Of a DNA stretch of 15,720 bases, positions 1 through 7,050 are shown piece by piece. A model generated the notes under the pieces. It saw only the letters and a list, made by a program, of their open reading frames with translations. It was not told the DNA's origin and did no database searches. The stretch lies in assembly GCA_029821455.1 (NCBI GenBank), contig JALGTI010000176.1:1-15720 (forward strand). Reading direction: 5' to 3'. The stretch comes from Candidatus Zipacnadia bacterium (GTDB lineage Bacteria; Armatimonadota; Zipacnadia; Zipacnadales; Zipacnadaceae). The position numbers and the translations under genes are program-made. Numbering within the stretch: the first letter of the stretch is position 1; every line of letters starts with the position of its first letter.

Positions 1-410
1 TGAAGTACTGCACGGGCGATGGCCTGGACCTCGGACCCGGCCCCTGGAAACTGCGCCAAAGTGCGATAGGGATTGACTGGAAGCGCTGGAACGAGGACAT
101 CAATATCCAGGGCAGTATCGCCGAGCTTATCTGGTTCCGCGACGCGGTGTTCGACTACATCTTCTCCAGCCATGCGCTGGAGGATATGGAGGACTGGCAG
201 AGCACGCTCAACGACTGGCTGCGGGTAATCAAGCCGAGTGGATACCTGGTACTGTATATGCCTCATAAGGACCGCTATGATGGCGAGAACCCCGGCCACA
301 AGCACGAATTCGACGGCAACGAGATAGTTGAGTTCCTCCGTGACCGAGCGGAACTGCTGGAGCGTGACGATATCGGTTACAGCTTCTATCTGGTGTTTCG
401 GAAGTTGTAG
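1..410 (+). CDS. SAM-dependent methyltransferase, class I (5' end outside the window)
   Basis: The reading frame is open from base 3 and ends with TAG at 408-410, leaving the last 135 residues of a protein whose start lies to the left. The visible part begins at methyltransferase motif I (LDLGPG), which forms the SAM-binding glycine loop. It continues with an acidic strand end (GID, motif II) and then FDYIFSSHALEDMEDW, the usual motif IV region of Methyltransf_11-type enzymes. Next comes WLRVIKPSGYLVLYMPHKDRY, the strand after motif IV with the common LKPGG-like turn. The substrate cannot be read from this. Enzymes of this shape often modify sugars, lipids or small molecules, and stand-alone copies are common in surface polysaccharide clusters. 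A GTG at 147 could be mistaken for a start, but homology clearly extends upstream of it. The fold assignment is firm; the function is open. Confidence 0.8.
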   Translation, partial: KYCTGDGLDLGPGPWKLRQSAIGIDWKRWNEDINIQGSIAELIWFRDAVFDYIFSSHALEDMEDWQSTLNDWLRVIKPSGYLVLYMPHKDRYDGENPGHKHEFDGNEIVEFLRDRAELLERDDIGYSFYLVFRKL

Positions 411-532
411 CGAGCACGGCATCAAAACAGCCACCCGGTCTGTCTCTATATGCTCAAGGGAGGTGCCCAGGTAGCTGAGGAGGAAGAGAGTCGGTAGCAC
501 TGGGTATCTGCGTGTTTACCGAAGGAGTATAG

Positions 533-2530
533 ATGACAGACCGGGCTGCAGGAACGGACAAGAGAAGTCAGCACACTGAGATGGTACCTGCGAGGGCGCC
601 GCAGGGCACGGTGACCGGACGGGCCCTGGTGATTGGTGCGTTCGGCTCTCTGGCCATCGGGCTAGGCGCGCCGTGGGCCGAGCACGTGCTACGCGGCTCG
701 TATATGGCCCTGGACTTCAGCACTCCGGCGGCGATCTTTCTGCTGTTTGTGTTGGCCGCGGTCCCACAGCTTCTGCTCTGGAAGATGCGATCGCCGTTGC
801 GCCTTACAACCGCCGAGATTGTGACCATCTTCTCGATGATGGTTGTGGCCTCAGCGATCCCCACGATGGGTTTGACGGCCCAGATTATCCCCATCACTAC
901 CGGTGCCTACTACTATGTCAGCCCTGAAAACAAGTGGGACACTGTGATCCTGCCAGAGTTCCCGCAGTGGGCGGCCCCGGTTGGGGCTGAGCCAGGTGCG
1001 CCGGTCATCAAGTACCTGTATGAGGGGCTGCCGTTGGGCCGCAGTGTACCGTGGAGGGCCTGGCTGCCGATGTTGGGGATGTGGATGCCGTTCATTCTTG
1101 CCCTCTACCTGGTTATGATCGCGATGATGGTGCTGCTGCGACGGCAGTGGGTTGACAACGAGCGCCTCACCTATCCGTTGACCCATCTGCCCTTGGAGTT
1201 AGCCGGGGCCGATAGCGGCGGCTTTCCGGCCCTGCTTAAGAACAAGATGTTCTGGTTGGGGCTTGCAGTGCCGGTTTTCTTTGGAGTGCTCACTGGCCTG
1301 CACGCCTATTTCCCGCAGATACCCGCCCCGAAACTGATTCAGACACTGCCGGTGTTCCGCAAGCAGATGAGTCTGGAGTTTCGCCTCAGCTTCCCGATGG
1401 TGGGCTTCTTCTACCTGGTCACCACCGAGGCGAGCTTCAGCCTGTGGTTCTTTAACCGTATCTTCTTCATCATACGGGGGATCCTGAGTATTCTGGGCGT
1501 TAGTGGCGGCGAGACGATGGGGGTCTTCGGCACCACAGAGCCTTACTTCGCTCATCTGGGAACCGGTGCATTCATCGCCCTTGTTGCATCGAATCTTTGG
1601 GTGTCGCGGCGGCATTTTAGCCGCGTGTGGCAGGCAGTCAGGGGCAGCAGTGACTCGGCCTATGAGGAGGGGGAGATAATGTCATTCCGGCTGGCGTTCT
1701 GGGCGATGGTTGTGGGGCTAGCGTTTATGGGCTGGTGGCTGGCTCAGACGGGTATGCCCTACATTGCGGTGCCAGTATTCCTGGCGTTCGCTTTTGTTTT
1801 TTTCCTGGGGTTAACGCGTGCGGTGGTGGAGGCAGGATTCGCCGAAGCGGTGGCTCCCAAGATAGCGCCAGCTATGACCATCTCGTGGCTGGGTACGGGA
1901 GCCATGGGGCACAGCGGCATCGTGGCATCAGGGCTGGCTTATGTATGGTGCAGTGACATTCGCACTTTCGTGATGTGCTCGGTCGCTAACAGCTTGAAGA
2001 TGGCCCAGGGCATTACTCACAAGCGCCATCTGCTGCTGTGGGGGTTCCTCATCGCGATCGTTGTCTCGTTTGCCTCGTCGTTCTGGCTTACCCTCACCCG
2101 TGCCTACATCCAGGGCGGGGTGACGATGAACGATTGGTTCTTCAAGAGTGGGCCAAATCTGTATTACAAGTATGTAGCCGATAAGATAGCGAATCCGACC
2201 GGCCCGGCCTGGTACGGGATGGGCCTGGCCGCGGCCGGTGGCCTCATCTATGCGCTCTTGACAACGATGCGCTTCCGCTATCCCAGTTGGCCGTTCCATC
2301 CGCTAGGCTTTGCCATCGGCAGCGTCTGGATAATGGACCCCATCTGGTTCACTTGCCTTGTGGCGTGGGCTCTCAAAAGTCTCATCCTGCGCTACGGCGG
2401 CAACAAACAGTATACCTTCCTGCGACCGGCGTTCCTGGGCCTGATCTGTGGCCAGTTCACCATCAATGCCCTGTGGCTGATAGTTGATCAGATAACCGGC
2501 AAGACCGGAAACATGATATTCTGGATCTAA
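533..2530 (+). CDS. Large polytopic membrane protein, DUF6785/DUF6784 family (OPT-transporter-like)
   Basis: This is a 665-residue protein with an AAGGAG site 7 bases before the ATG. A polar N-terminus of about 25 residues is followed by roughly 12-14 hydrophobic segments, for example near residues 27-45, 63-84, 92-118, 178-202, 241-261, 388-432, 499-520, 565-585 and 600-660. Recognisable blocks are an LTTAEIVTIF-like stretch, RRQWVDNERLTYPLTHLPLEL (about residues 200-220), and near the C-terminus the FHPLGFAIGSVW and LRPAFLGLICGQF blocks. I recognise these from proteins annotated DUF6785 and DUF6784, which resemble oligopeptide (OPT) transporters. No substrate is established for the family, so a transport role is inference. 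The gene appears to stand alone: the methyltransferase ends 122 bases upstream, and the downstream gene is convergent. I saw no convincing promoter in 411-532. Confidence 0.88.
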   Translation: MTDRAAGTDKRSQHTEMVPARAPQGTVTGRALVIGAFGSLAIGLGAPWAEHVLRGSYMALDFSTPAAIFLLFVLAAVPQLLLWKMRSPLRLTTAEIVTIFSMMVVASAIPTMGLTAQIIPITTGAYYYVSPENKWDTVILPEFPQWAAPVGAEPGAPVIKYLYEGLPLGRSVPWRAWLPMLGMWMPFILALYLVMIAMMVLLRRQWVDNERLTYPLTHLPLELAGADSGGFPALLKNKMFWLGLAVPVFFGVLTGLHAYFPQIPAPKLIQTLPVFRKQMSLEFRLSFPMVGFFYLVTTEASFSLWFFNRIFFIIRGILSILGVSGGETMGVFGTTEPYFAHLGTGAFIALVASNLWVSRRHFSRVWQAVRGSSDSAYEEGEIMSFRLAFWAMVVGLAFMGWWLAQTGMPYIAVPVFLAFAFVFFLGLTRAVVEAGFAEAVAPKIAPAMTISWLGTGAMGHSGIVASGLAYVWCSDIRTFVMCSVANSLKMAQGITHKRHLLLWGFLIAIVVSFASSFWLTLTRAYIQGGVTMNDWFFKSGPNLYYKYVADKIANPTGPAWYGMGLAAAGGLIYALLTTMRFRYPSWPFHPLGFAIGSVWIMDPIWFTCLVAWALKSLILRYGGNKQYTFLRPAFLGLICGQFTINALWLIVDQITGKTGNMIFWI

Positions 2531-2556
2531 GCAGCGGCGAACAGTCCATAACAGTA

Positions 2557-2617
2557 GCCTCTCCCGCTTCGCCTGGGCAGCGTGAAAACACTGCCGGCGC
2601 CTCCCCCGAGGAGAGGC
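2557..2617. terminator. Hairpins between convergent genes, possible bidirectional terminator
   Basis: The stretch between the stop codons at 2530 (+) and 2643 (-) holds nested inverted repeats. Read on the minus strand, 2617-2599 forms GCCTCTCC-TCG-GGGGAGGC, eight pairs including one G-U. It is followed by a weaker stem around GTG-TTTT-CAC (2576-2595). A longer pairing, GCCTCTCC at 2557-2564 with GGAGAGGC at 2610-2617, could form instead on the plus strand. There is no clear T-run on either side, so intrinsic termination is only a suggestion. Confidence 0.4.
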
Positions 2618-2642
2618 ATGCGCGGGGCTACGGGATGGAAAC

Positions 2643-3032
2643 TTACGCAGTCGGTTGCACCTGAGTCAGCCTCAGTCGCAGCAAGCGCTTGATGCGGGCG
2701 ACCAGTTCCCGGCCGCTGAACGGCTTGGTCAGATAGTCGTCTGCCCCCATCTCCAGACCTCGTACCACCTCAGGGATGTCATTACGCGCCGTCACCATGA
2801 TGATGGGTACGTCGGAGGTCTGGCGGATAATGCGCTGGATCTCGAGTCCGTCAATGTCCGGCAGCATCCAATCCAGCAGCACCACTGAGAGTTCGGAGCG
2901 CTTGAACGTGTCCAATGCTGATTGCCCGTCGTAGGCGCAGATGGGCTCCATGCCCGCCGCCTCCAAAAAACGTGCAATCTGGCGCGCCACCGAAGGTTGA
3001 TCCTCTACTACCAACACCCTTGCATCAGCCAT
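2643..3032 (-). CDS. Receiver-domain-only response regulator
   Basis: This 129-residue protein is a complete CheY-like receiver domain with almost nothing after it. The acidic pair is E10/D11 (VLVVEDQ), the phosphate-accepting aspartate is D54 (LLDWMLPDIDG), the switch threonine is T81 (MVTAR), the aromatic is Y100 and the conserved lysine is K103 (DDYLTKPF). All catalytic positions are present, so it should be phosphorylated. The sequence resembles the receiver of OmpR-type regulators but stops at the end of the last helix (RIKRLLRLR), with no winged-helix output domain. GGGAGG lies 8 bases before the ATG. It lies 126 bases after the histidine kinase gene on the same strand, which makes that kinase its likely phosphodonor. 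With no DNA-binding domain, output is probably by protein interaction or phosphorelay. Confidence 0.93.
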   Translation of the reverse strand: MADARVLVVEDQPSVARQIARFLEAAGMEPICAYDGQSALDTFKRSELSVVLLDWMLPDIDGLEIQRIIRQTSDVPIIMVTARNDIPEVVRGLEMGADDYLTKPFSGRELVARIKRLLRLRLTQVQPTA

Positions 3033-3158
3033 CTGGTATGCCTCCCTTTCGTCTCTTTGCTCTTCAGTTCGCTGTCGCTACCCACCAGCGGCCGGGCAGC
3101 GGTACAGCAGCTTGGCTCCCCTAATTGTGTTTACGCACTGGTCTCATTGATTTCGTGA

Positions 3159-4805
3159 TCACTGCTCATTCGACAGCGGCAGGCGCAAGGTGACTGCTGT
3201 GCCGCCTTGGCTGGTATTGGCCACCGTCACCTCGCCGTCTACCTTTCGCATCAGGTCGCGAACTATCGTCAGCCCCATCCCCACCCCCGAATTGCTGTTA
3301 CGGGTTGTGAAGAAGGGGTCAAATACCGCCTCCAGATTGATCTCTGAGATACCCGGGCCTACATCGTTGAATTCCATGCGTACAAACTGGGAGTCCGAGC
3401 GAGCGCTGATATGCAGGCGTCGCTGGGCCTCGCTGTGCTCCATCGCCTGGCGGGCATTGTTGATGATATGGAGAAAGGCGCGCTGCAGCGCATAGGGATT
3501 GACAGTCACTAGGGGCAGAAGCGGCTCAAGATCCGTTGTCAACTCCACCCCCGCCGCTATCAGTTGCGGCCGCGAAAGCAAGACGGCATGTTGCAGTACA
3601 TCAGCCACATCGGCGGCCGCGGTGGCTTCACCGGGCGGCGCAGTATAGACCCTCAGGCTCTTAATTATCTCATCGCAGCGGTCCACTTGGACAACGATGT
3701 CATCCCAGTCGGGCTCAGCGTTAGTGAGTGCAGCCATTTCCGCGGTGAGGCGGATGGCGGCGAGCGGGTTGTTGAGTTCGTGGGTGATGTTTGCGACAAC
3801 CTGCTCAATGGCCGGATACTTCTCGGCCTCCGCCAAAGCCTGCCGGGCCCGTTCGATATCAGTGACGTCGTCCAGAACGATCTGGATACTGGACTGGTGG
3901 TGGTTGGAAAAGACAGGCACGGCACTTAACCTGACGCAGCGCTGGCCACCATAGCCGTTTTGCACCCAAAAGGGTACTCCTGCGGCACTGTGGCCAACCG
4001 CCACCTGGGCAATGAGAGCCTCGACATCGGCCGGATACTTTGGCCGCAGTAGGTCAAAGAGGTGGCGCCCCGTCTTGGGCTGTTCAGGCTCTGATATGCC
4101 AAGCATACGTGAGCCCGTTTCGTCAAGTTCGAGGATATTCCACTCGGAGTCCGTAGATATTACGGCACCGGCAACATGGCCGAGCAACTCGCGGTAGCTG
4201 TGGGCCGTGGCGGCGGCTAGTTCCCCTTCAGATTCCATCCAGTCGGCATACATATAGGCAACTATTGACACCGCGCCCAGCAGCGCCGCATGAGTGGCGG
4301 CGCTATTGAGCATGACCGCATTATGCGTTTGCCAGACCCAGCCAATCGTGAAGATGCCAACCACTGCGCCACCTAGTGCCACTCCCATATCAAACCTGTG
4401 CCGCCGCAGACAGGTCAGCACTACCATGGCATAGACCAAGGGTATGAGTGAGCTATCCGGCCCACCGGTGAAGTACAGGGCGAACGACACCCAGGCCAGA
4501 TCCAGGATGACTGCTATGCCACCAAGGGCAGCCTTGTCGCTACGGCGCAGAAAAAAGGCCGTCATCAGAAGCATGATGGCTAATAGCGTAATGACTGTAA
4601 AATACGGCACATCTGGCCCCATAGCATTGAACAAACCGCTGGCCAGATAGGCAGCAGCCAACAGGATCAAGCGCACCCAAATCTCCAGCCCGCCGGATTC
4701 CGCTCGCACGGGCGTTGCCGTCTGATGGTGCCGCACCTGTTCTGTGTCAGCGGCCATCTGGTCGCGCATAGGAGGAGATGTCACTGCGCTAGTGTTTCCC
4801 CCCAT
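3159..4805 (-). CDS. Membrane histidine kinase (six-TM sensor, PAS, HisKA, HATPase)
   Basis: This is a 548-residue sensor kinase. A polar N-terminus of about 40 residues precedes some six hydrophobic segments (about 43-60, 68-86, 93-113, 119-132, 141-157 and 172-187). With very short loops there is little periplasmic sensing surface. A PAS-like domain spans about 203-315 (ending in the typical IVLDDVTDIERAR). The dimerisation helix carries the phospho-accepting H342 in ITHELNNPLAA. The ATPase domain shows the N box (HIINNARQAM, N449/N450), G1 box DVGPG at 481-485, F box FDPFFTT at 495-501 and G2 box GVGMGLTI at 507-514. The kinase looks fully active. GGAAAG before the ATG is a fair SD site; downstream ATGs at codons 13 and 17 are alternatives. 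The signal is unknown. Two promoter candidates and a structured leader of about 300 bases precede it on the same strand. Confidence 0.94.
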   Translation of the reverse strand: MGGNTSAVTSPPMRDQMAADTEQVRHHQTATPVRAESGGLEIWVRLILLAAAYLASGLFNAMGPDVPYFTVITLLAIMLLMTAFFLRRSDKAALGGIAVILDLAWVSFALYFTGGPDSSLIPLVYAMVVLTCLRRHRFDMGVALGGAVVGIFTIGWVWQTHNAVMLNSAATHAALLGAVSIVAYMYADWMESEGELAAATAHSYRELLGHVAGAVISTDSEWNILELDETGSRMLGISEPEQPKTGRHLFDLLRPKYPADVEALIAQVAVGHSAAGVPFWVQNGYGGQRCVRLSAVPVFSNHHQSSIQIVLDDVTDIERARQALAEAEKYPAIEQVVANITHELNNPLAAIRLTAEMAALTNAEPDWDDIVVQVDRCDEIIKSLRVYTAPPGEATAAADVADVLQHAVLLSRPQLIAAGVELTTDLEPLLPLVTVNPYALQRAFLHIINNARQAMEHSEAQRRLHISARSDSQFVRMEFNDVGPGISEINLEAVFDPFFTTRNSNSGVGMGLTIVRDLMRKVDGEVTVANTSQGGTAVTLRLPLSNEQ

Positions 4806-4855
4806 TAGGACCCCGCTTTCCTTTCATGCGACTGTCATCGGCCAGCCTTCGGATC

Positions 4856-5050
4856 AACAGCTAATCCAGCGGCTTCCTCCCCCGGCGATGGAGTCCACCA
4901 GTGACCGGCAGCTTCTCTGGAGGCTTTCGCCGGTCACTTGCCCTCGTCCCCTCCACCTCGGAGTTGGGCCACAGTGTGCCTTGCTGCGTCTTGAGCTGCG
5001 GGGCCAGGCCACGCTCGGAAGCGCTGCCTGAAGCCGCTGGATCAGCCATT
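4856..5050 (-). ncRNA. Candidate structured leader RNA upstream of the histidine kinase
   Basis: Transcribed right to left, this 195-base stretch closes on itself. Bases 5050-5030 pair with 4876-4856 in 21 uninterrupted pairs, three of them G-U. Inside are a short hairpin at 5024-5011 (CGCU-UCCG-AGCG plus a G-U), a stem at 4969-4940 (GCCC/GGGC with inner CUCC/GGAG), a long hairpin at 4937-4901 (perfect GUGACCGGC/GCCGGUCAC, then a smaller inner stem) and a hairpin at 4899-4887 (GGUGG-ACU-CCAUC). In the closing helix, the 5024 hairpin, the 4899 hairpin and the inner stem of 4937-4901, pairs that are G-U on the minus strand would be A-C mismatches on the plus strand, which argues for a minus-strand RNA. 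It lies 50 bases before the kinase ATG, downstream of two promoter-like sites. It may be a cis-regulatory leader, or a free small RNA. It fits none of the riboswitch consensus sequences I know. Confidence 0.6.
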
Positions 5051-5105
5051 CACAGTTGCTTGTACCCCCCGCCAAGGGTTTCCTATCAGGATCTCTATGT
5101 TCTCG

Positions 5106-5114
5106 ATTATATCA
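5106..5114 (-). promoter_or_regulatory. Extended -10 promoter candidate for the histidine kinase leader
   Basis: The minus strand reads TGATATAAT, a perfect extended -10 element (TGn plus TATAAT). No good -35 lies at the usual distance, as is common for extended -10 promoters. Transcription would start near 5099, about 50 bases before the structured RNA at 5050-4856. Confidence 0.45.
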
Positions 5115-5187
5115 AGATGCTCAAGGTAGAATGCTGCTTTGTGTTGGCAGTACTCAAGAACGTCTCATTTATTCACAATACATCACC

Positions 5188-5215
5188 ATTATACTCAAAC
5201 TCGGGGCCGTGTAAA
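5188..5215 (-). promoter_or_regulatory. Sigma70-type promoter candidate upstream of the histidine kinase
   Basis: On the minus strand TTTACA (5215-5210) is followed after 16 bases by a perfect TATAAT (5193-5188). The start would be near 5181, giving an untranslated leader of about 375 bases before the kinase ATG at 4805. It lies downstream of the CBS-gene terminator, so the kinase transcript looks independent of the CBS gene. Confidence 0.6.
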
Positions 5216-5368
5216 CCCACTTAGCCAGCAAGATGCAAAAAAGCAGCATCTGTGCGTGTTGAGTCGGGGAATGGTGGTGGGATGGCAGTCTCGCCCAAAC
5301 AGCCTCCGCCGCCCGGTGAGCCGCCTAACTCGGCGCCGAAGCCCTCACGCAAGTACTCACAAACATAT

Positions 5369-5403
5369 GGAACGGCCCTCTGACTTGTGCAGAGGGCCGT
5401 TCC
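5369..5403 (-). terminator. Strong terminator hairpin after the CBS-domain gene
   Basis: A perfect 14-base inverted repeat (GGAACGGCCCTCTG at 5369-5382 and its complement at 5390-5403) encloses a 7-base loop. It lies 24 bases beyond the CBS-gene stop on the minus strand. The bases after the stem on that strand (ATATGTTTG) are T-rich but not a clean T-run. The stem stability and position make a terminator the best reading. Confidence 0.72.
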
Positions 5404-5427
5404 AAGGCAGCGGATACCGAGCAGGTA

Positions 5428-5814
5428 CTACTTCTTTTGCTTCTTCATCTTGGCCTTGAGCACGTCAATGCGGCTGACGACGCCGGCCAACTTGCCCTTG
5501 TCGTCTACGATTGGCACCCGCTTGATCTTCTTGCTGCTGAGCAGATCTGCCAGCTCAGTGACCGTGGCATCGGCGTGGGCTACGACCGGCTTTGTCTCTC
5601 CAAGCATTTTTGCCACTGACGTGGTACTGCGAGCGGTGAGGACATCGGCCTCAGTGATGACGCCGACCACGACGCCATCGGCGTCCACGACAGGCATGCC
5701 ACTAATGTTGTTCTTTACTAATGCTTTGATCACATCGGCTGCTTTGTCCTTCGGTCCTACCGTCACAACCTTGCCCTTCTTCGTCATTATATCCTTTGCC
5801 TTCTTGACTGCCAT
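5428..5814 (-). CDS. Small two-CBS-domain protein
   Basis: This 128-residue soluble protein consists of a tandem CBS pair (Bateman module) and little else. CBS1 covers about residues 4-61 (KDIMTKK at the start, ISGMPVVDADGVVVGVITEADVL at its core). CBS2 covers about 70-122 (KKIKRVPIVDDKGKLAGVVSRIDVL). Such modules bind adenine nucleotides or related ligands and often act as sensors, but a stand-alone pair gives no partner or output. The ends are lysine-rich (MAVKKAK and KMKKQKK). A near-perfect SD (GGAGGTGA) is 6 bases before the ATG, suggesting strong translation. A promoter-like site upstream and a strong terminator downstream make it a single-gene transcript. It precedes the histidine kinase on the same strand, but shared function is not shown. 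Confidence 0.93.
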   Translation of the reverse strand: MAVKKAKDIMTKKGKVVTVGPKDKAADVIKALVKNNISGMPVVDADGVVVGVITEADVLTARSTTSVAKMLGETKPVVAHADATVTELADLLSSKKIKRVPIVDDKGKLAGVVSRIDVLKAKMKKQKK

Positions 5815-6128
5815 CTAGTGTCACCTCCCTCCTTCACAGTGTGGTTAATAGTTATGAGATATGATAACGGCAAAACCGCAGGACAACACCAATGTGAAAT
5901 CAACAACAGTCTATTGATCAGATTCACCATGGTCTGCCTGTCACCTTCTTGTTGGCCCAAAAGTTTTTCTTTTTGTGCAACGGGTCTTCCCTCCATATCA
6001 CCATAGCAAAACCGTAGGCCAGAAGCGCAAGGCTCAGATGATTAAGAAGACGAACTTCGACAGACGCGCGAAGGACCTGAGCGTGCTGTGGCGAACCCTT
6101 CAATTGTACGTTGGCGGGAGGGACTGCT
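5815..6128. other. Divergent intergenic region between the CBS gene and the DNA methyltransferase
   Basis: These 314 bases contain the CBS-gene SD and promoter candidate on the minus strand and the SD of the methyltransferase (GGGAGG, 6116-6121) on the plus strand. The part from about 5850 to 5975 is richer in A+T than its surroundings. I see no convincing plus-strand promoter, no strong hairpin and no coding potential I would defend. Confidence 0.5.
5845..5873 (-). promoter_or_regulatory. Promoter candidate for the CBS-domain gene
   Basis: On the minus strand TTGCCG (5873-5868) is separated by 17 bases from TATTAA (5850-5845). Each box matches the sigma70 consensus at four of six bases. Transcription would start near 5838, about 24 bases before the gene start, leaving room for the SD. 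Confidence 0.35.
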
Positions 6129-6956
6129 ATGTCCACGCCACAGAAGAGTCTGGGGCAGTATTTCACGCCGCTGCCGGTTGCTCTGTTTGCCTGGGAGGCG
6201 CTGCGGATGTTTGCGTCCACGCTGGACCGGCCGCGGGCGATTGACCCGGCCTGTGGCGCAGGCGTCTTCCTGCAAGCCGCCCTGAAGGATGCAAGTGTGC
6301 AGCCGTTGTGGACCGATAGCGGTCTGGATAGAAGTGGCGTGCACCTGTTGATTCACGACGGCCTGAGGGACTACGAGCCGGACATAGTGGCCGAAAGCTT
6401 TGATGTTGTCATCGGTAACCCCCCCTTCCACGATACTAGCCTGGGGGAGACGTCTAGCGCCGTCTTGCGGCAACTCGGCCAGCGCTTGCAACTATGGCGG
6501 CACGGGAGGTCCTTACGGCCGACGCTTACCGAACCGTCCGGGAAGCTGAGTGGTTCCGAGTTGGAGAAGCTCAAGAGATTCCCTAGTGAACTGCTCTTCT
6601 TGGAGCGCTTCTGGGAGCTGTGCAAGCCCCAGGGGTGGATAGCCATCATTCTGCCAGAGGGCGTGTGCGCCAATGAACGTTGGTGGTTCGTCCGCGAGTG
6701 GCTGCTGGAGAACCTGACCATCTTCGGCATAGTTGGCCTGCCACGACACACCTTCCGCGTAGGCGGAACGACGGCGAAGACCTGTCTGCTGCTGATGCAG
6801 AAGGCGCCACCGGAGCCAGATCATCGGGTGCTAATGGCGGAGGTCGAGCGAGTGGGCGACGACAGCACTGACCTGCCGGCCGTGCTGGAGGCGTGGCGGG
6901 AAGGGAAAGAAAGCGGCTCAACAACTCCCTGGCTGCCAGTGCCGGGCAGGGAGTAG
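6129..6956 (+). CDS. Orphan N6-adenine DNA methyltransferase catalytic domain
   Basis: This 275-residue protein carries the methyltransferase core of type I HsdM and type IIG enzymes (N6_Mtase family). The order is GQYFTP at residues 9-14, SAM-binding motif I DPACGAG at 39-45, and catalytic motif IV NPPF at 97-100, the gamma-type order. GWIAIILPEGV and FGIVGLPRHTFR follow, and the domain ends with the family's usual MAEVE-VG-DDSTDLP stretch. It then stops: no HsdM helical N-terminus, no target-recognition domain, and no HsdS or nuclease gene nearby. It is therefore a stand-alone methylase, a remnant, or one that borrows specificity. The ATG at 6129 is preferred because GGGAGG lies 7 bases upstream; a TTG at 6111 is in frame but has no SD. 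The catalytic residues are intact, so activity is plausible. Confidence 0.85.
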   Translation: MSTPQKSLGQYFTPLPVALFAWEALRMFASTLDRPRAIDPACGAGVFLQAALKDASVQPLWTDSGLDRSGVHLLIHDGLRDYEPDIVAESFDVVIGNPPFHDTSLGETSSAVLRQLGQRLQLWRHGRSLRPTLTEPSGKLSGSELEKLKRFPSELLFLERFWELCKPQGWIAIILPEGVCANERWWFVREWLLENLTIFGIVGLPRHTFRVGGTTAKTCLLLMQKAPPEPDHRVLMAEVERVGDDSTDLPAVLEAWREGKESGSTTPWLPVPGRE

Positions 6957-7050
6957 GCACCTGCCACTCTGGGAGGGACTGTTGGCGGAGGGGGCACAAG
7001 AACTCGCACACAAAAAGGCCTCCGAGAAGGCCATTAGGAAGGTGAAGAAT

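Noticed and set aside
4856..5050. The leader element as a miniature transposable element with inverted ends.
   Set aside because: There is no clear target-site duplication outside the arms, there is only one copy here, and the strand-biased G-U pairs fit RNA folding better than DNA-level inverted repeats.
4806..5070. Short matches to riboswitch words in the kinase leader (GCAACTGTGA as in cobalamin, GAGGTGGAGG as in SAM-I and CCGAAGG as in glycine aptamers, on the minus strand).
   Set aside because: The partner boxes of each class (B12 box, SAM-I core, glycine conserved core) are missing or in the wrong order, so these look like chance matches.
4901..5224. Small plus-strand open frame in the gap before the CBS gene.
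   Set aside because: It crosses the structured RNA and the minus-strand promoters, and encodes a low-complexity sequence with no family resemblance.
5231..5251. Small hairpin AGATGC/GCATCT.
   Set aside because: Six pairs with a 9-base loop and no associated gene end or T-run; too weak to name.
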